Assembly: GCA_016234345.1 (NCBI GenBank)
Contig: JACRFG010000055.1
Span: 1-14,105, forward strand
Origin: Candidatus Jorgensenbacteria bacterium
GTDB taxonomy: Bacteria; Patescibacteriota; Minisyncoccia; UBA6257; GWB1-50-10
Reading direction: 5' to 3'
Length of the DNA stretch: 14,105 nucleotides
Numbering within the stretch: the stretch's first letter is position 1; each line of letters begins with the position of its first letter. The position numbers and the translations under genes are program-made. The notes under the pieces are model-generated. The model saw only the letters and a list, made by a program, of their open reading frames with translations, was not told the DNA's origin and did no database searches. Positions 6,503 through 13,593 of this stretch are shown piece by piece.

Positions 6503-6923
6503 TGTTATATCAACAATTAAGACAATATTAAACCTTTTGGGTTTTTCTGACGCGGAAATTAACGCTGATTTATCTCATCGGCGTATCTCAATTTTGATTA
6601 ATGACGAAATGGCCAAAAATTATCTGGCTGTTGTTGTTCCCAGTCTTGACCATTTGGTTAATTTGATACTTCGGAAAGCCGACCAACCCAACTTTGTTGT
6701 AGATGTTAACTATTATCGAAAAGAACGCGAGCGGCTTATTGTTGAATTAGCCAGAGCCGCAGCGCATAAAGCAGTCATTACCAAGCAGGAAGTCGAGTTG
6801 CCGGCCATGAATGCTTATGAACGCAGATTAGTTCACGTAGAAATTACTACCCATCCCGAACTTAAGACTGAAAGCATGGGTGAAGGCAAGGAACGCCACA
6901 TTGTTATAAAACACCTAAGTTAA
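6495..6923 (+). CDS. jag: Jag/KhpB-like R3H-domain RNA-binding protein
   Basis: This 142-aa protein follows yidC directly (8-nt overlap), the standard position of jag (khpB/eloR), whose products bind RNA and, in Firmicutes, affect cell elongation. The C-terminal R3H domain is clear: a helix from REKERERLI-like residues about 75-92, then MNAYERRLVH with R110 and H114 in the R-x3-H pattern, then the typical HPELKTESMGEGKERHIVIK, the usual domain end. The preceding KH-like region (about 28-75, including LDHLVNLIL and VDVNYYRKER) is recognisable, but the GxxG loop expected before LDHL reads VVVPS (46-50). RNA binding by the KH part is therefore doubtful. No separate Jag-N domain is present. The TAA stop shares the TTAA palindrome with the convergent gene. 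Confidence 0.9.
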   Translation: MDNVISTIKTILNLLGFSDAEINADLSHRRISILINDEMAKNYLAVVVPSLDHLVNLILRKADQPNFVVDVNYYRKERERLIVELARAAAHKAVITKQEVELPAMNAYERRLVHVEITTHPELKTESMGEGKERHIVIKHLS

Positions 6924-8104
6924 GGCGTCGGTTCGGGCTCAGCTTCAGGAACCGGGACATCGTTCTCGGTTTCTTTGTTTTTGTCCGCGTTTTTCAACTC
7001 AAGCCTATACAGATAATTGTCGTAGCGGTTTATAAAATAAATGTTGGATTCAAGATAGGTTGGTCGAATAGCATCAAAGATGCCGAAGTTATTAGGTCCA
7101 CCGCTTCCTAATCGGGTAACTTCTTCGGTTGCCACGTCTATTTTGTATAGATCGTCGGTAGAAGTAAATTTGCCGTTTAAGTATTCGTCTGGGAGCAATG
7201 AGAGTGTTTGTTCCGGTATGGTTTGAGGAACGAAACAATAAGCAGCATTTTGTTCTTCAGCGTAGCCGCATTTTTGCGGGAAAGTGTTAAAGACTGTAGG
7301 GAAAAGAACTTCCAAGTTTTTATCCAGTACGAAAAACTTATCCGGCGCTGCGTACTTGAAAGCAAAACTCCGATCAGTGGACCATTCTATCATAAGCCCA
7401 CGCTCGGCGGTTGTAACAAGATTGAAATTAAGGGTTTTCAAATCAAGTTTCCAGAGACGACTTGAGTATTGGATTGAAGGTTTTTCTCTGATGAATAAGG
7501 TTTGTGGCGGTTGAAACGACAGTTCCACGTCTTTTAGTCTTAGGTCTCGGATAATTACTTTAGGAGCTGGCGGATTTTTAGCCAAGTCAAGCCGCACAAG
7601 ATTTAATTCATCGCGGTTTTTTATTAGAGCCACAAGTTCGCTTTCGTTCACGCCCCAGGCGGCGTTTACAACCTCCGCTGGCAGTGGCCGCCAAACCTTA
7701 TCAATAAGGTCGAATATCGCCCATTGCGGTTCGAGAGGATTATTAAAAGCAACCAAAACCTTTTCTTCCTCTGGACCGAACTTTATGAAATTTAAAGCTG
7801 TAATTTCTTGAGTTGCGGCTTCAACATCACCCGCCTCTTTAGCGGCTAAAACCCTACCTTCTTCAGTGAAGTAATAAACTTCCTTGGTGTTTTTTAGCGC
7901 CACAAAATCGAAAATTGGAGTATCGGATATTTTCTTAATCACAAACTTGGCTGTTTCTGAAGATTGAGTTGTTGACGTCGGCGGCGTAGTTGACGTGCCG
8001 CCCGGTGTAAGCGGCTCGGTGATTCTTTTGAAGAGTATATAAATTCCAAAACCAGCTAAAACTAGTATCAGAAACAGAATTATTATTTTATATATAGGTT
8101 TCAT
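6920..8104 (-). CDS. Membrane-anchored protein with probable extracytoplasmic beta-propeller
   Basis: No named family is recognised. From the ATG at 8104 it is 394 aa: a basic start and one membrane helix (about 5-26), a Thr/Ser/Pro linker (about 29-50), then about 310 residues of repeating strand-rich blocks. Examples are KEVYYFTEEGRVLAAK, QWAIFDLIDKVWRPL, DLYKIDVATEEVTRL and NIYFINRYDNYLYRLEL. This pattern of about 40-60 residues resembles WD40/TolB/PD40-type propellers (inferred). It ends in a Pro/Glu tail. The frame stays open to 8224, but that extension lies inside the upstream gene and precedes a clean signal-anchor, so 8104 is chosen. It starts 4 nt after the pilin-peptidase stop and is last in the secretion cluster. 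It may be an envelope scaffold for the apparatus. Confidence 0.72.
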   Translation of the reverse strand: MKPIYKIIILFLILVLAGFGIYILFKRITEPLTPGGTSTTPPTSTTQSSETAKFVIKKISDTPIFDFVALKNTKEVYYFTEEGRVLAAKEAGDVEAATQEITALNFIKFGPEEEKVLVAFNNPLEPQWAIFDLIDKVWRPLPAEVVNAAWGVNESELVALIKNRDELNLVRLDLAKNPPAPKVIIRDLRLKDVELSFQPPQTLFIREKPSIQYSSRLWKLDLKTLNFNLVTTAERGLMIEWSTDRSFAFKYAAPDKFFVLDKNLEVLFPTVFNTFPQKCGYAEEQNAAYCFVPQTIPEQTLSLLPDEYLNGKFTSTDDLYKIDVATEEVTRLGSGGPNNFGIFDAIRPTYLESNIYFINRYDNYLYRLELKNADKNKETENDVPVPEAEPEPTP

Positions 8105-8108
8105 GGGT

Positions 8109-9566
8109 TTATAGATTAAGGTGTAGATGACCACCGATTGTGGTATCGAAGGTACCGTTCGTGACACCGGGAACGGTAACCGGGCACCTATTATATTCGT
8201 TAATAACTGTACCAGTAAAACCACCGCCTGCAGGCGGCGCAGCCTTAACTAGTTGTGCAAGATACTTTACGTAATCGCAGTTGTCACCGGATGTTTTAAG
8301 GTGGATGTCTACGCAAGTGCCATTATAGTGGCATGGACTTATGTGATTAACTGTGGGCGGCCATACTTCGGTTACTTCCCATTCTAGGGGAGGCGTATCC
8401 ACCGGTTTATTGGCGTTGTAGTTGTCGATGGCGGTTTTAAGATTTTTAAGCCTTGCAATGAGAGTAGTGTTAAGTTGGCAGCTTGTTGTATCAGCGGCAG
8501 TAACATCGCAGATAATGTTTCTGGGTTTTGATGGTACGGAGTTAGTCGGTGATGGTGGAAACACGCTGCAAGCACTACAAGGTTTAATTTTAGTAAGGTA
8601 GTTGGTTGAAACCGTCGCCGAAAAATCACGACAAGGCTTAAGGCCCTTAAGATCGGCCCGTTCAACCTCTTTGTCTACCGGATCGTACCAAGCGTAAAGC
8701 AAGCAGATGGCTTTACTTTGCGATGCTCGTTGCGGATAGTAAGGCCAAGTCCAACCAGTGGTTTCAACAGAATAAGGTCCTTGGGAATCGTAAGAATTTG
8801 CATAACCTAAAACCCCGGATACTGTAGGCCAGTAGTCATAGCAAGGATTTACTCCGCAGTTTACAGTGTTAAATTCTTTATTGGCTGGAATTTTTACCCG
8901 GTTGGTACATTTGTCATCAAGGTTCGGTCCAATATATGGAAAAGTTTTATATTTAGTTATGGGATTATTTTTAGGATCAACCCAGTCATATACAGGCGCG
9001 GTTTGCGCTGGCGTTCCTATTGGTTTTAGTGCTCCTGGGCAAGCTGGAGGTTCTGATGGTTTGGTATAACAAGGACATTGAATGCCTGTATTTGGATCTA
9101 TTTCTGGCGTGGGAGTTCCTTCTGTACAAATTTGTGGACCAGGAGTCCCGCTTGTGGCATTGCAGAGCACCATCGGACGTTTTAGATCGCCACCGCCGGG
9201 AGGCCCCAGGAAAACAAGAGCCGGGTTAATGGTTCTAAGTATGAGGTATGATCCAAATATAAGAGCCAAACCCCATAATGCGGAAGAAATCATGTCTTTG
9301 GCTTCGCTTTGGCGATCAGGGGATGCGCCGGAGATTGAGTAAAATATGCCGCCCACAATAATCATGCCTACGGCTAGAATCCCGGCGATAGCCACGCCGA
9401 ATTGGTAAAAACTGACAATATAAGCTTGGATACTAGAAGTTCCAGCTGATGATCCCGGCAGTCTAAAGGTGGGGGTAAATTGAGCCAAGGCAATAGTTGG
9501 AATTAATACTAAGACGGCAACAGAAAATACTTTTATAAACGTTTTTTGTCTATTAATCGTTTTCAT
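8109..9566 (-). CDS. VirB2/TrbC-like pilin domain fused to Cys-rich region and putative LAS-type peptidoglycan metallopeptidase
   Basis: The 485-aa protein starts with a signal peptide (1-28, cleavage after IALA). Two membrane helices follow (about 52-79 and 92-113), joined by a short polar loop SGASPDRQSEAKD and ending ILRTINPAL. This is the layout of VirB2/TrbC pilin subunits, especially those of CPR secretion clusters. Instead of stopping near 120 aa it continues for 370 residues outside the membrane, with 18 cysteines. The last part (about 340-485) carries H413-YNGTCV-D420, which fits the HxxGxxxD zinc motif of M15-type D-Ala-D-Ala peptidases, and H480-L-H482, which fits the HxH motif of the LAS (lysostaphin, D-Ala-D-Ala peptidase, sonic hedgehog) fold. 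A helix before the first motif (IARLKNLKTAIDNY) also fits. The pilin part is well supported; the peptidase is inferred from motifs. It lies between the Ig-like protein (5-nt gap) and the propeller gene (4-nt gap). Confidence 0.8.
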   Translation of the reverse strand: MKTINRQKTFIKVFSVAVLVLIPTIALAQFTPTFRLPGSSAGTSSIQAYIVSFYQFGVAIAGILAVGMIIVGGIFYSISGASPDRQSEAKDMISSALWGLALIFGSYLILRTINPALVFLGPPGGGDLKRPMVLCNATSGTPGPQICTEGTPTPEIDPNTGIQCPCYTKPSEPPACPGALKPIGTPAQTAPVYDWVDPKNNPITKYKTFPYIGPNLDDKCTNRVKIPANKEFNTVNCGVNPCYDYWPTVSGVLGYANSYDSQGPYSVETTGWTWPYYPQRASQSKAICLLYAWYDPVDKEVERADLKGLKPCRDFSATVSTNYLTKIKPCSACSVFPPSPTNSVPSKPRNIICDVTAADTTSCQLNTTLIARLKNLKTAIDNYNANKPVDTPPLEWEVTEVWPPTVNHISPCHYNGTCVDIHLKTSGDNCDYVKYLAQLVKAAPPAGGGFTGTVINEYNRCPVTVPGVTNGTFDTTIGGHLHLNL

Positions 9567-9571
9567 ATTGT

Positions 9572-10264
9572 TTAGGGCACTATGGTAAGTTCTACCCGTT
9601 CTTTTACTGTCTCGAGGGAATCGTTGTTGTTTTGAGCTGTAAGAGAAGCGCGGATAGTATTGTTTCGAGATAAACCGGGTTGGCCAATATCAATATTAAT
9701 ACGATTAGTATTGCCGACATTGCTCAATCTCTGGCCGTTAACTTCCCAAGAAAAGGCAATATCTTTTAGGGAGTTTACATTAAAAAAGTAAGGAAAAGCG
9801 AAAAGATCCAACGTCGTGTTAGGAGAAATATAAAATCTCGATTGTGGAGCAGTTGTTATAACAACATTAGCTTTGCTTGTGGGTATGCGAGTTGATGTTT
9901 CGAAACGTTCGTTGTTAAAATCAATAATTACCCTTATAAAGCTTATTTCGCCCTCCAACCTTTTTGTGTTAAAAAGTATTTCTTTTTGTCCTACTCCCCG
10001 CTTAACAAATTTTTCATCAACATACCATGTAATCGTTGCGGCTCCGAGATCGGTTAGTTTGTTGTTTTTCAAGAGCTCAACAGCAACTGAAGTCGGTGTA
10101 TTGAAAGTAGGCAATGCTTTGCCGCGGAAATTAGCCGGATAAAAGTTGTGGGCCTGCCAGGTAAAAATTATTTGAGCATTTGATTGTGCCTCAGCTCTAT
10201 TTATAAAGAAGAGGCAGGCTACAATGATAATTGTTATTGTCAGTTGTGATATTTTTTTCATCAT
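9572..10264 (-). CDS. Secreted Ig-like-fold protein of the secretion cluster (unknown function)
   Basis: The gene is not recognised as a named family. From the ATG at 10264 (a second ATG follows at once) it is 230 aa. It has a signal peptide MMKKISQLTITIIIVACLF continuing to AEA, with probable cleavage near residue 26. The mature part is rich in beta strands and Asn/Thr, with two similar blocks: ITWYVDEKFVKRGVGQKEI and FSWEVNGQRLSNVGNTNRI. Each has a W-(Y/E)-V-(D/N) core like PKD or Ig-like domains (inferred). A TTG extension to 10276 would overlap the previous gene and is less likely. It starts one nt after the stop of the small membrane protein gene and 5 nt before the pilin gene, so it is probably an extracytoplasmic partner of the pilus or transfer channel. 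Confidence 0.72.
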   Translation of the reverse strand: MMKKISQLTITIIIVACLFFINRAEAQSNAQIIFTWQAHNFYPANFRGKALPTFNTPTSVAVELLKNNKLTDLGAATITWYVDEKFVKRGVGQKEILFNTKRLEGEISFIRVIIDFNNERFETSTRIPTSKANVVITTAPQSRFYISPNTTLDLFAFPYFFNVNSLKDIAFSWEVNGQRLSNVGNTNRINIDIGQPGLSRNNTIRASLTAQNNNDSLETVKERVELTIVP

Positions 10265-10265
10265 G

Positions 10266-10631
10266 TTATTTGGCAATGGTCGGTTTAGGTTTGGTTGTAG
10301 CTCCGGCTAATTTTTCCGCGGCCGCAAATTTTTCCGGGTGGTTGTGCATATAAGCTTCGATGAGGAACATAAGCGTAAGTGTTGGCAAGAGCGGTAAGGC
10401 ATTCGAAGCATATTTAGCTACTTGTCGGCCCATCTTTAAAGCTTGTGTATCGCCTTTACGCCAGGCCCACATAGTAAGCGCACCGGTTCCGCCGGCCTGT
10501 ATAATCGGCGCAATGGCCAAGCCTACGCCTGTCCAATCTATTATAAAACAGACGCCATCAATACCGAGCATTATGATTGATCCTGCGATAAGCTCTGTTT
10601 CGTTATAGCGGTTTATTTCTTCTTCGGGCAT
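10266..10631 (-). CDS. Small membrane protein of the secretion cluster (unknown function)
   Basis: No named family is recognised. The 121-aa protein has an acidic N-terminus (MPEEEINRYNETE), then hydrophobic segments at about 13-31 and 34-56 rich in Gly/Ala/Ile. A basic loop follows (RKGDTQALKMGRQVAKY), then a third segment (about 77-95, ALPLLPTLTLMFLIEAY) and a Lys/Pro/Thr tail. The loop charge suggests that it faces the cytoplasm. It sits 4 nt after the VirB4 ATPase half and one nt before the Ig-like gene, so it is almost certainly co-transcribed. Its place between the motor and the secreted components suggests an inner-membrane part of the channel, for example a VirB3- or VirB8-like role, but no sequence similarity to those can be claimed. 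Its ATG at 10631 lacks a Shine-Dalgarno. Confidence 0.68.
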   Translation of the reverse strand: MPEEEINRYNETELIAGSIIMLGIDGVCFIIDWTGVGLAIAPIIQAGGTGALTMWAWRKGDTQALKMGRQVAKYASNALPLLPTLTLMFLIEAYMHNHPEKFAAAEKLAGATTKPKPTIAK

Positions 10632-10635
10632 GGTT

Positions 10636-12393
10636 TTAGGTGTTTTTTTTCAACCCTTTAAGCTCGATCATTTGTTCCGGGTTTGTGGTGATTATTTGAT
10701 CCTCGGTATATGAGGCGATAATTTTTATGGCCACGTGTTTTAGTCCGGCAAAGAAAAGCCCCTCGCCTACCCCGGCTTCAAGGAGGAATGTTTTTTCACT
10801 TTCGGTTAAATCAAATGCTTGGGCTACCGAACCGATCGAAGTCGGAGATTGCTTCATAAGTAATTGGATCGATGAGTTGGTGATAATAGGCCTGCCGTAG
10901 TCGGATTTTAAGAAATCTTCCACGTCCTGGGTAATGGTGGTGATGCCCAAATAATATTTTCGCGCCCGCTTAACCAAGCCGAATAAGAATGAAGCCGAGT
11001 CTTTGTATTTCATCATCCACCACGCCTCATCGATAATAAGAAGCCTTTGTCTTAGCTCCGAACGCACTAGATTCCACACGAAGTTCAGTACGATGTACAT
11101 AGCAATAGGTCGGAGTTCTTCTTCAAGGTCGCGAATAGAGAAAACAATCAGCCTATTTTTTATATCAACGTTTGTGGAAGCGTTTGTGAAACCGGCGTAG
11201 GATCCGTGGGTGAATTTATCAAGGCGTTGACTTAATCCAGATCCGCCCTCCGTGTTTTTCAAAACAACTTGTAAGTCTTCGAGAAGCGGAGGATTGAGTT
11301 CTTTGTTGGTGCCGAAAGTTTCTGCGGTGATATCACGCGAGGCGTATGTTTCGGTGATTACCCGATCGAGCAACGAGTCTTCTTCAGGAGTAATTGTTCC
11401 GAGCATTAGTTTGATAAGGCCGGTTAGGTTTAATACGTGAGATTTAAAAACGTCGGCTGGTTCCTCGCCCTCAGGCATAAGAGGAATGTCGAACGGATTG
11501 ATATGGTTTGGTGAAGTTAGCGAAATTTTGAAGAAGCTGCCGCCGATAGCATTAGCTAGGTTTTGATATTCATTTTCTGGATCAATGATAATGACATTCG
11601 TGCCTACCATGAGCGATCGGAGTATTTGTAGTTTGGTAGCGTAAGATTTACCGGCGCCGGATTTCGCAAAAACAACCGAGTTGGCGTTTTCGAGTGAGAA
11701 TCGGTCGAAGATAATTAGAGAATTGTTGTGCATATTCACCCCATAGAGTATGCCTCGGTCAGAGGTTAGATCCGGCGAAACAAAGGGAAAGAGCGATGAT
11801 GTTGGGCCTGAGTTCAAGGCGGTGTGGATCAAAAGTTTGTCTTCACAGAGTGGCAGCGTTGATGAAAAACCTTCAAATTGTCGAAAAAGCGCAGGTTTTA
11901 TATAGACAAGTTTGGATTCGAGCATGTTCTCGATTTTGTGTTCGAGTTTGGATAAATCCTCCAAATTCTTGCCATAGATGGTAATATAGGTTCCGATTCG
12001 GAAAAGTTTTTCGCGGGCTTGCTGTAGGGCGTCTCGTAAATTTTCGATGTCTTGATAAGCCGTCTCAAGCATGGGGTCTCTTACAATTCCTTTTTCTTCC
12101 CGTTCGTTTATTTCGGCTTGTATTTGAGCCACCTTCTTTCTCAGGTTTCTTAGGGCAAGTGCCGTATCCATGGGATGGGTATAGATTGCTATATCCATCA
12201 TTTCAGCCATGTTAATAATCGGAGAAAACCAACCGCTTGAGATGTAACGAGGATAGGTGAAGATAAAAAGAGTTTTAGCAAAATAGTCTCCTAATTTTAG
12301 ATAATTGGTGTTTGCTTCGAGTCCGGCCGGCGCAATGACGTTTGCTACATCCTCGGCCCCAGGTTTATATGCTTGTGGGATTTTTATGCGCAT
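10636..12393 (-). CDS. virB4: VirB4-like secretion ATPase, C-terminal motor half
   Basis: This is the energising ATPase of type IV secretion and conjugation systems, at the cytoplasmic face of the membrane. The 585-aa protein has a Walker A motif AKSGAGKS (243-250; Ala replaces the usual first Gly, K249 and S250 are present) in the context SVVFAKSGAGKSYATK. IIIDPENEYQNL follows, then Walker B LLIIDEAWW (451-459; D455, E456) and a TTITQD motif (485-490). These are typical of the VirB4/TraC C-terminal domain. Residues 80-165 contain a charged helical stretch. Full-length VirB4 proteins are about 800 aa; the N-terminal part is in the preceding gene, which lies in the same reading frame across TAA TAA ACT ATG. 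The start at ATG 12393 is the first after those stops. Confidence 0.93.
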   Translation of the reverse strand: MRIKIPQAYKPGAEDVANVIAPAGLEANTNYLKLGDYFAKTLFIFTYPRYISSGWFSPIINMAEMMDIAIYTHPMDTALALRNLRKKVAQIQAEINEREEKGIVRDPMLETAYQDIENLRDALQQAREKLFRIGTYITIYGKNLEDLSKLEHKIENMLESKLVYIKPALFRQFEGFSSTLPLCEDKLLIHTALNSGPTSSLFPFVSPDLTSDRGILYGVNMHNNSLIIFDRFSLENANSVVFAKSGAGKSYATKLQILRSLMVGTNVIIIDPENEYQNLANAIGGSFFKISLTSPNHINPFDIPLMPEGEEPADVFKSHVLNLTGLIKLMLGTITPEEDSLLDRVITETYASRDITAETFGTNKELNPPLLEDLQVVLKNTEGGSGLSQRLDKFTHGSYAGFTNASTNVDIKNRLIVFSIRDLEEELRPIAMYIVLNFVWNLVRSELRQRLLIIDEAWWMMKYKDSASFLFGLVKRARKYYLGITTITQDVEDFLKSDYGRPIITNSSIQLLMKQSPTSIGSVAQAFDLTESEKTFLLEAGVGEGLFFAGLKHVAIKIIASYTEDQIITTNPEQMIELKGLKKNT

Positions 12394-12399
12394 AGTTTA

Positions 12400-13044
12400 T
12401 TATTTAGAAATTTCCAGCCGCTTTTTTTCTACAAGTTGAGGATTGTATAGATTATAAAAAAGTTCGGTAAGCTCCTCATCGTCTAAAGGAACAGCACGAA
12501 GACCGACCTGTTCTAATGAGCTTATGATTTGATTCACGCGGTGGCCAAGTTGTTCCAGATTTTTTTGAATATTTTCCATGGCTTGAGAATCGCCAGGTTT
12601 TTTAACTATTGATTTTAAAGTGTTTAAAAAACCACTTGTTGCGCCAGACATAATAATTGGGTCATAAGGAACGATAACGAAGAATGTTTTGGAAATAATA
12701 GCGTTTTCAACCACGAAAGCTTTGATAAACTCCACATATTCCTCTATTTGTATTCTCAGAAGTTCGTTCTCTTCTTTTTCTTTTCTTATTGTCATGCCTT
12801 CGAGATAATCATCGACATTAACTTTTCTTGAATGAATAAAAAATTGTACGGAGAAATCTATAGCGTTAAGCATATTTTGAAAAGTATGAAGAATGAGATT
12901 TTGTTCGGCTTCCGACTTTAGGTCGAAGTTAATGCCGGACACGATCAAAATTTGCCGGATTCCGCCGCTTTTTAAATAAACGACCCCGTCTTTTATTTCT
13001 TTTATCTCAACGAATTTTTGGGTTGATGGTGATAGTTCGGGCAT
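12400..13044 (-). CDS. VirB4/TraC N-terminal domain protein (separate half of VirB4)
   Basis: The 214-aa protein begins with a strand-rich region (FVEIKEIKDGVVYLKSGG, then RQILIVSGINF at about 31-41). It continues with a helix QNLILHTFQNMLNAIDFSVQ, SRKVNVDDYLE, a charged helix and FFVIVPYDP (about 121-129). This order (a segment giving a personal-locus type read-out, FxxFLN-type helix, VQ-[IF]-[FI] strand) is what is seen at the N-terminus of VirB4/TraC ATPases. With the next gene it sums to 799 aa, a normal VirB4 length. It has no ATPase motifs. Two ochre codons separate the halves, and they are in the same frame, so they are best read as two subunits of one motor. It is preceded by prgI with a 16-nt gap. 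Confidence 0.78.
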   Translation of the reverse strand: MPELSPSTQKFVEIKEIKDGVVYLKSGGIRQILIVSGINFDLKSEAEQNLILHTFQNMLNAIDFSVQFFIHSRKVNVDDYLEGMTIRKEKEENELLRIQIEEYVEFIKAFVVENAIISKTFFVIVPYDPIIMSGATSGFLNTLKSIVKKPGDSQAMENIQKNLEQLGHRVNQIISSLEQVGLRAVPLDDEELTELFYNLYNPQLVEKKRLEISK

Positions 13045-13060
13045 TTTGTGTTAAATAGTT

Positions 13061-13567
13061 TTAACCACGGTAATCGATTCGTTTAGCCAGTCTTTGTTCG
13101 CCAGTCATGAATCTGACCACTTGAACCCCTCCTTTATCGCTTTTCTCTTTAGCCCTGAATTGTTTTGGTGATAGAAGTCTTGATGTGGTAATGCCTAAAG
13201 CAATAGCCTTGAGTTTTTGTTGGATGCTCATGTTTCTGCGAATCGCTTCAATTTTTTCCACAGAAGAAACGTCGAGAGCGGTTTCGGATAAAGCCCGTTG
13301 CCACGTGTATGTGCGTGGACTCCAGTAATAGCTCAAGGCCGCCTCTAAAACCTTAGGAAGTGGTTGGCCGTGAATTTTACCGAATGCGAGCCCAGCAGCT
13401 AGAGACCCCACGATAACCGAAAAAAACAAATCCAAAAAGAATTTTAAATAGAAAAACGCAATAAAAGCAATTCCAAAAGCGCCGGCTATATAGAAGAACT
13501 GACCTAGAGTGAGAAAGCCGACAATCTTCGGTTTTTCTTCTATGAATTGGGGAACTTGGAAGTTCAT
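13061..13567 (-). CDS. PrgI family membrane protein
   Basis: The 168-aa protein starts MNFQVPQFIEEKPKIVG, the characteristic N-terminus of the PrgI family found beside virB4 in Gram-positive conjugative elements and in CPR secretion clusters. Two close membrane helices follow (about 18-40 and 43-62). Then comes the family-typical GKIHGQPLPKVLEAALSYYW and a basic cytoplasmic C-terminal region. PrgI proteins are regarded as VirB3-like inner-membrane partners of VirB4, and the gene order prgI-virB4 here agrees. The frame can be extended five codons to a GTG at 13582, but the ATG at 13567 gives the conserved start and is preferred. Neither has a Shine-Dalgarno. It lies 26 nt after the preceding stop and 16 nt before the VirB4 N-terminal gene. 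Confidence 0.88.
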   Translation of the reverse strand: MNFQVPQFIEEKPKIVGFLTLGQFFYIAGAFGIAFIAFFYLKFFLDLFFSVIVGSLAAGLAFGKIHGQPLPKVLEAALSYYWSPRTYTWQRALSETALDVSSVEKIEAIRRNMSIQQKLKAIALGITTSRLLSPKQFRAKEKSDKGGVQVVRFMTGEQRLAKRIDYRG

Positions 13568-13593
13568 TGCTAAGGAAGACACGGATAATAATA

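Noticed and set aside
6929..6954. CGGTTC/GAACCG inverted repeat as terminator for jag
   Set aside because: Only a 6-bp stem with a 14-nt loop and no T-tract; it lies in the Pro/Glu tail coding region of the convergent gene.
8105..8224. 40-residue N-terminal extension of the propeller protein
   Set aside because: It lies entirely inside the pilin-peptidase gene, and the ATG at 8104 begins a clean signal-anchor 4 nt after that gene's stop.
8866..9342. Plus-strand open frames opposite the pilin-peptidase gene
   Set aside because: Cys/Gly-rich shadows of the minus-strand gene with no recognisable domain.
10265..10276. TTG start for the Ig-like protein
   Set aside because: It overlaps the preceding gene, while two ATGs follow immediately and give a good signal peptide.
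12394..12402. VirB4 split as a frameshift sequencing error
   Set aside because: Both halves are in the same frame and are separated by two whole stop codons, which a single indel cannot produce.
13568..13582. GTG start for PrgI adding five residues
   Set aside because: The conserved family start is the MNFQVPQFIE segment beginning at 13567.
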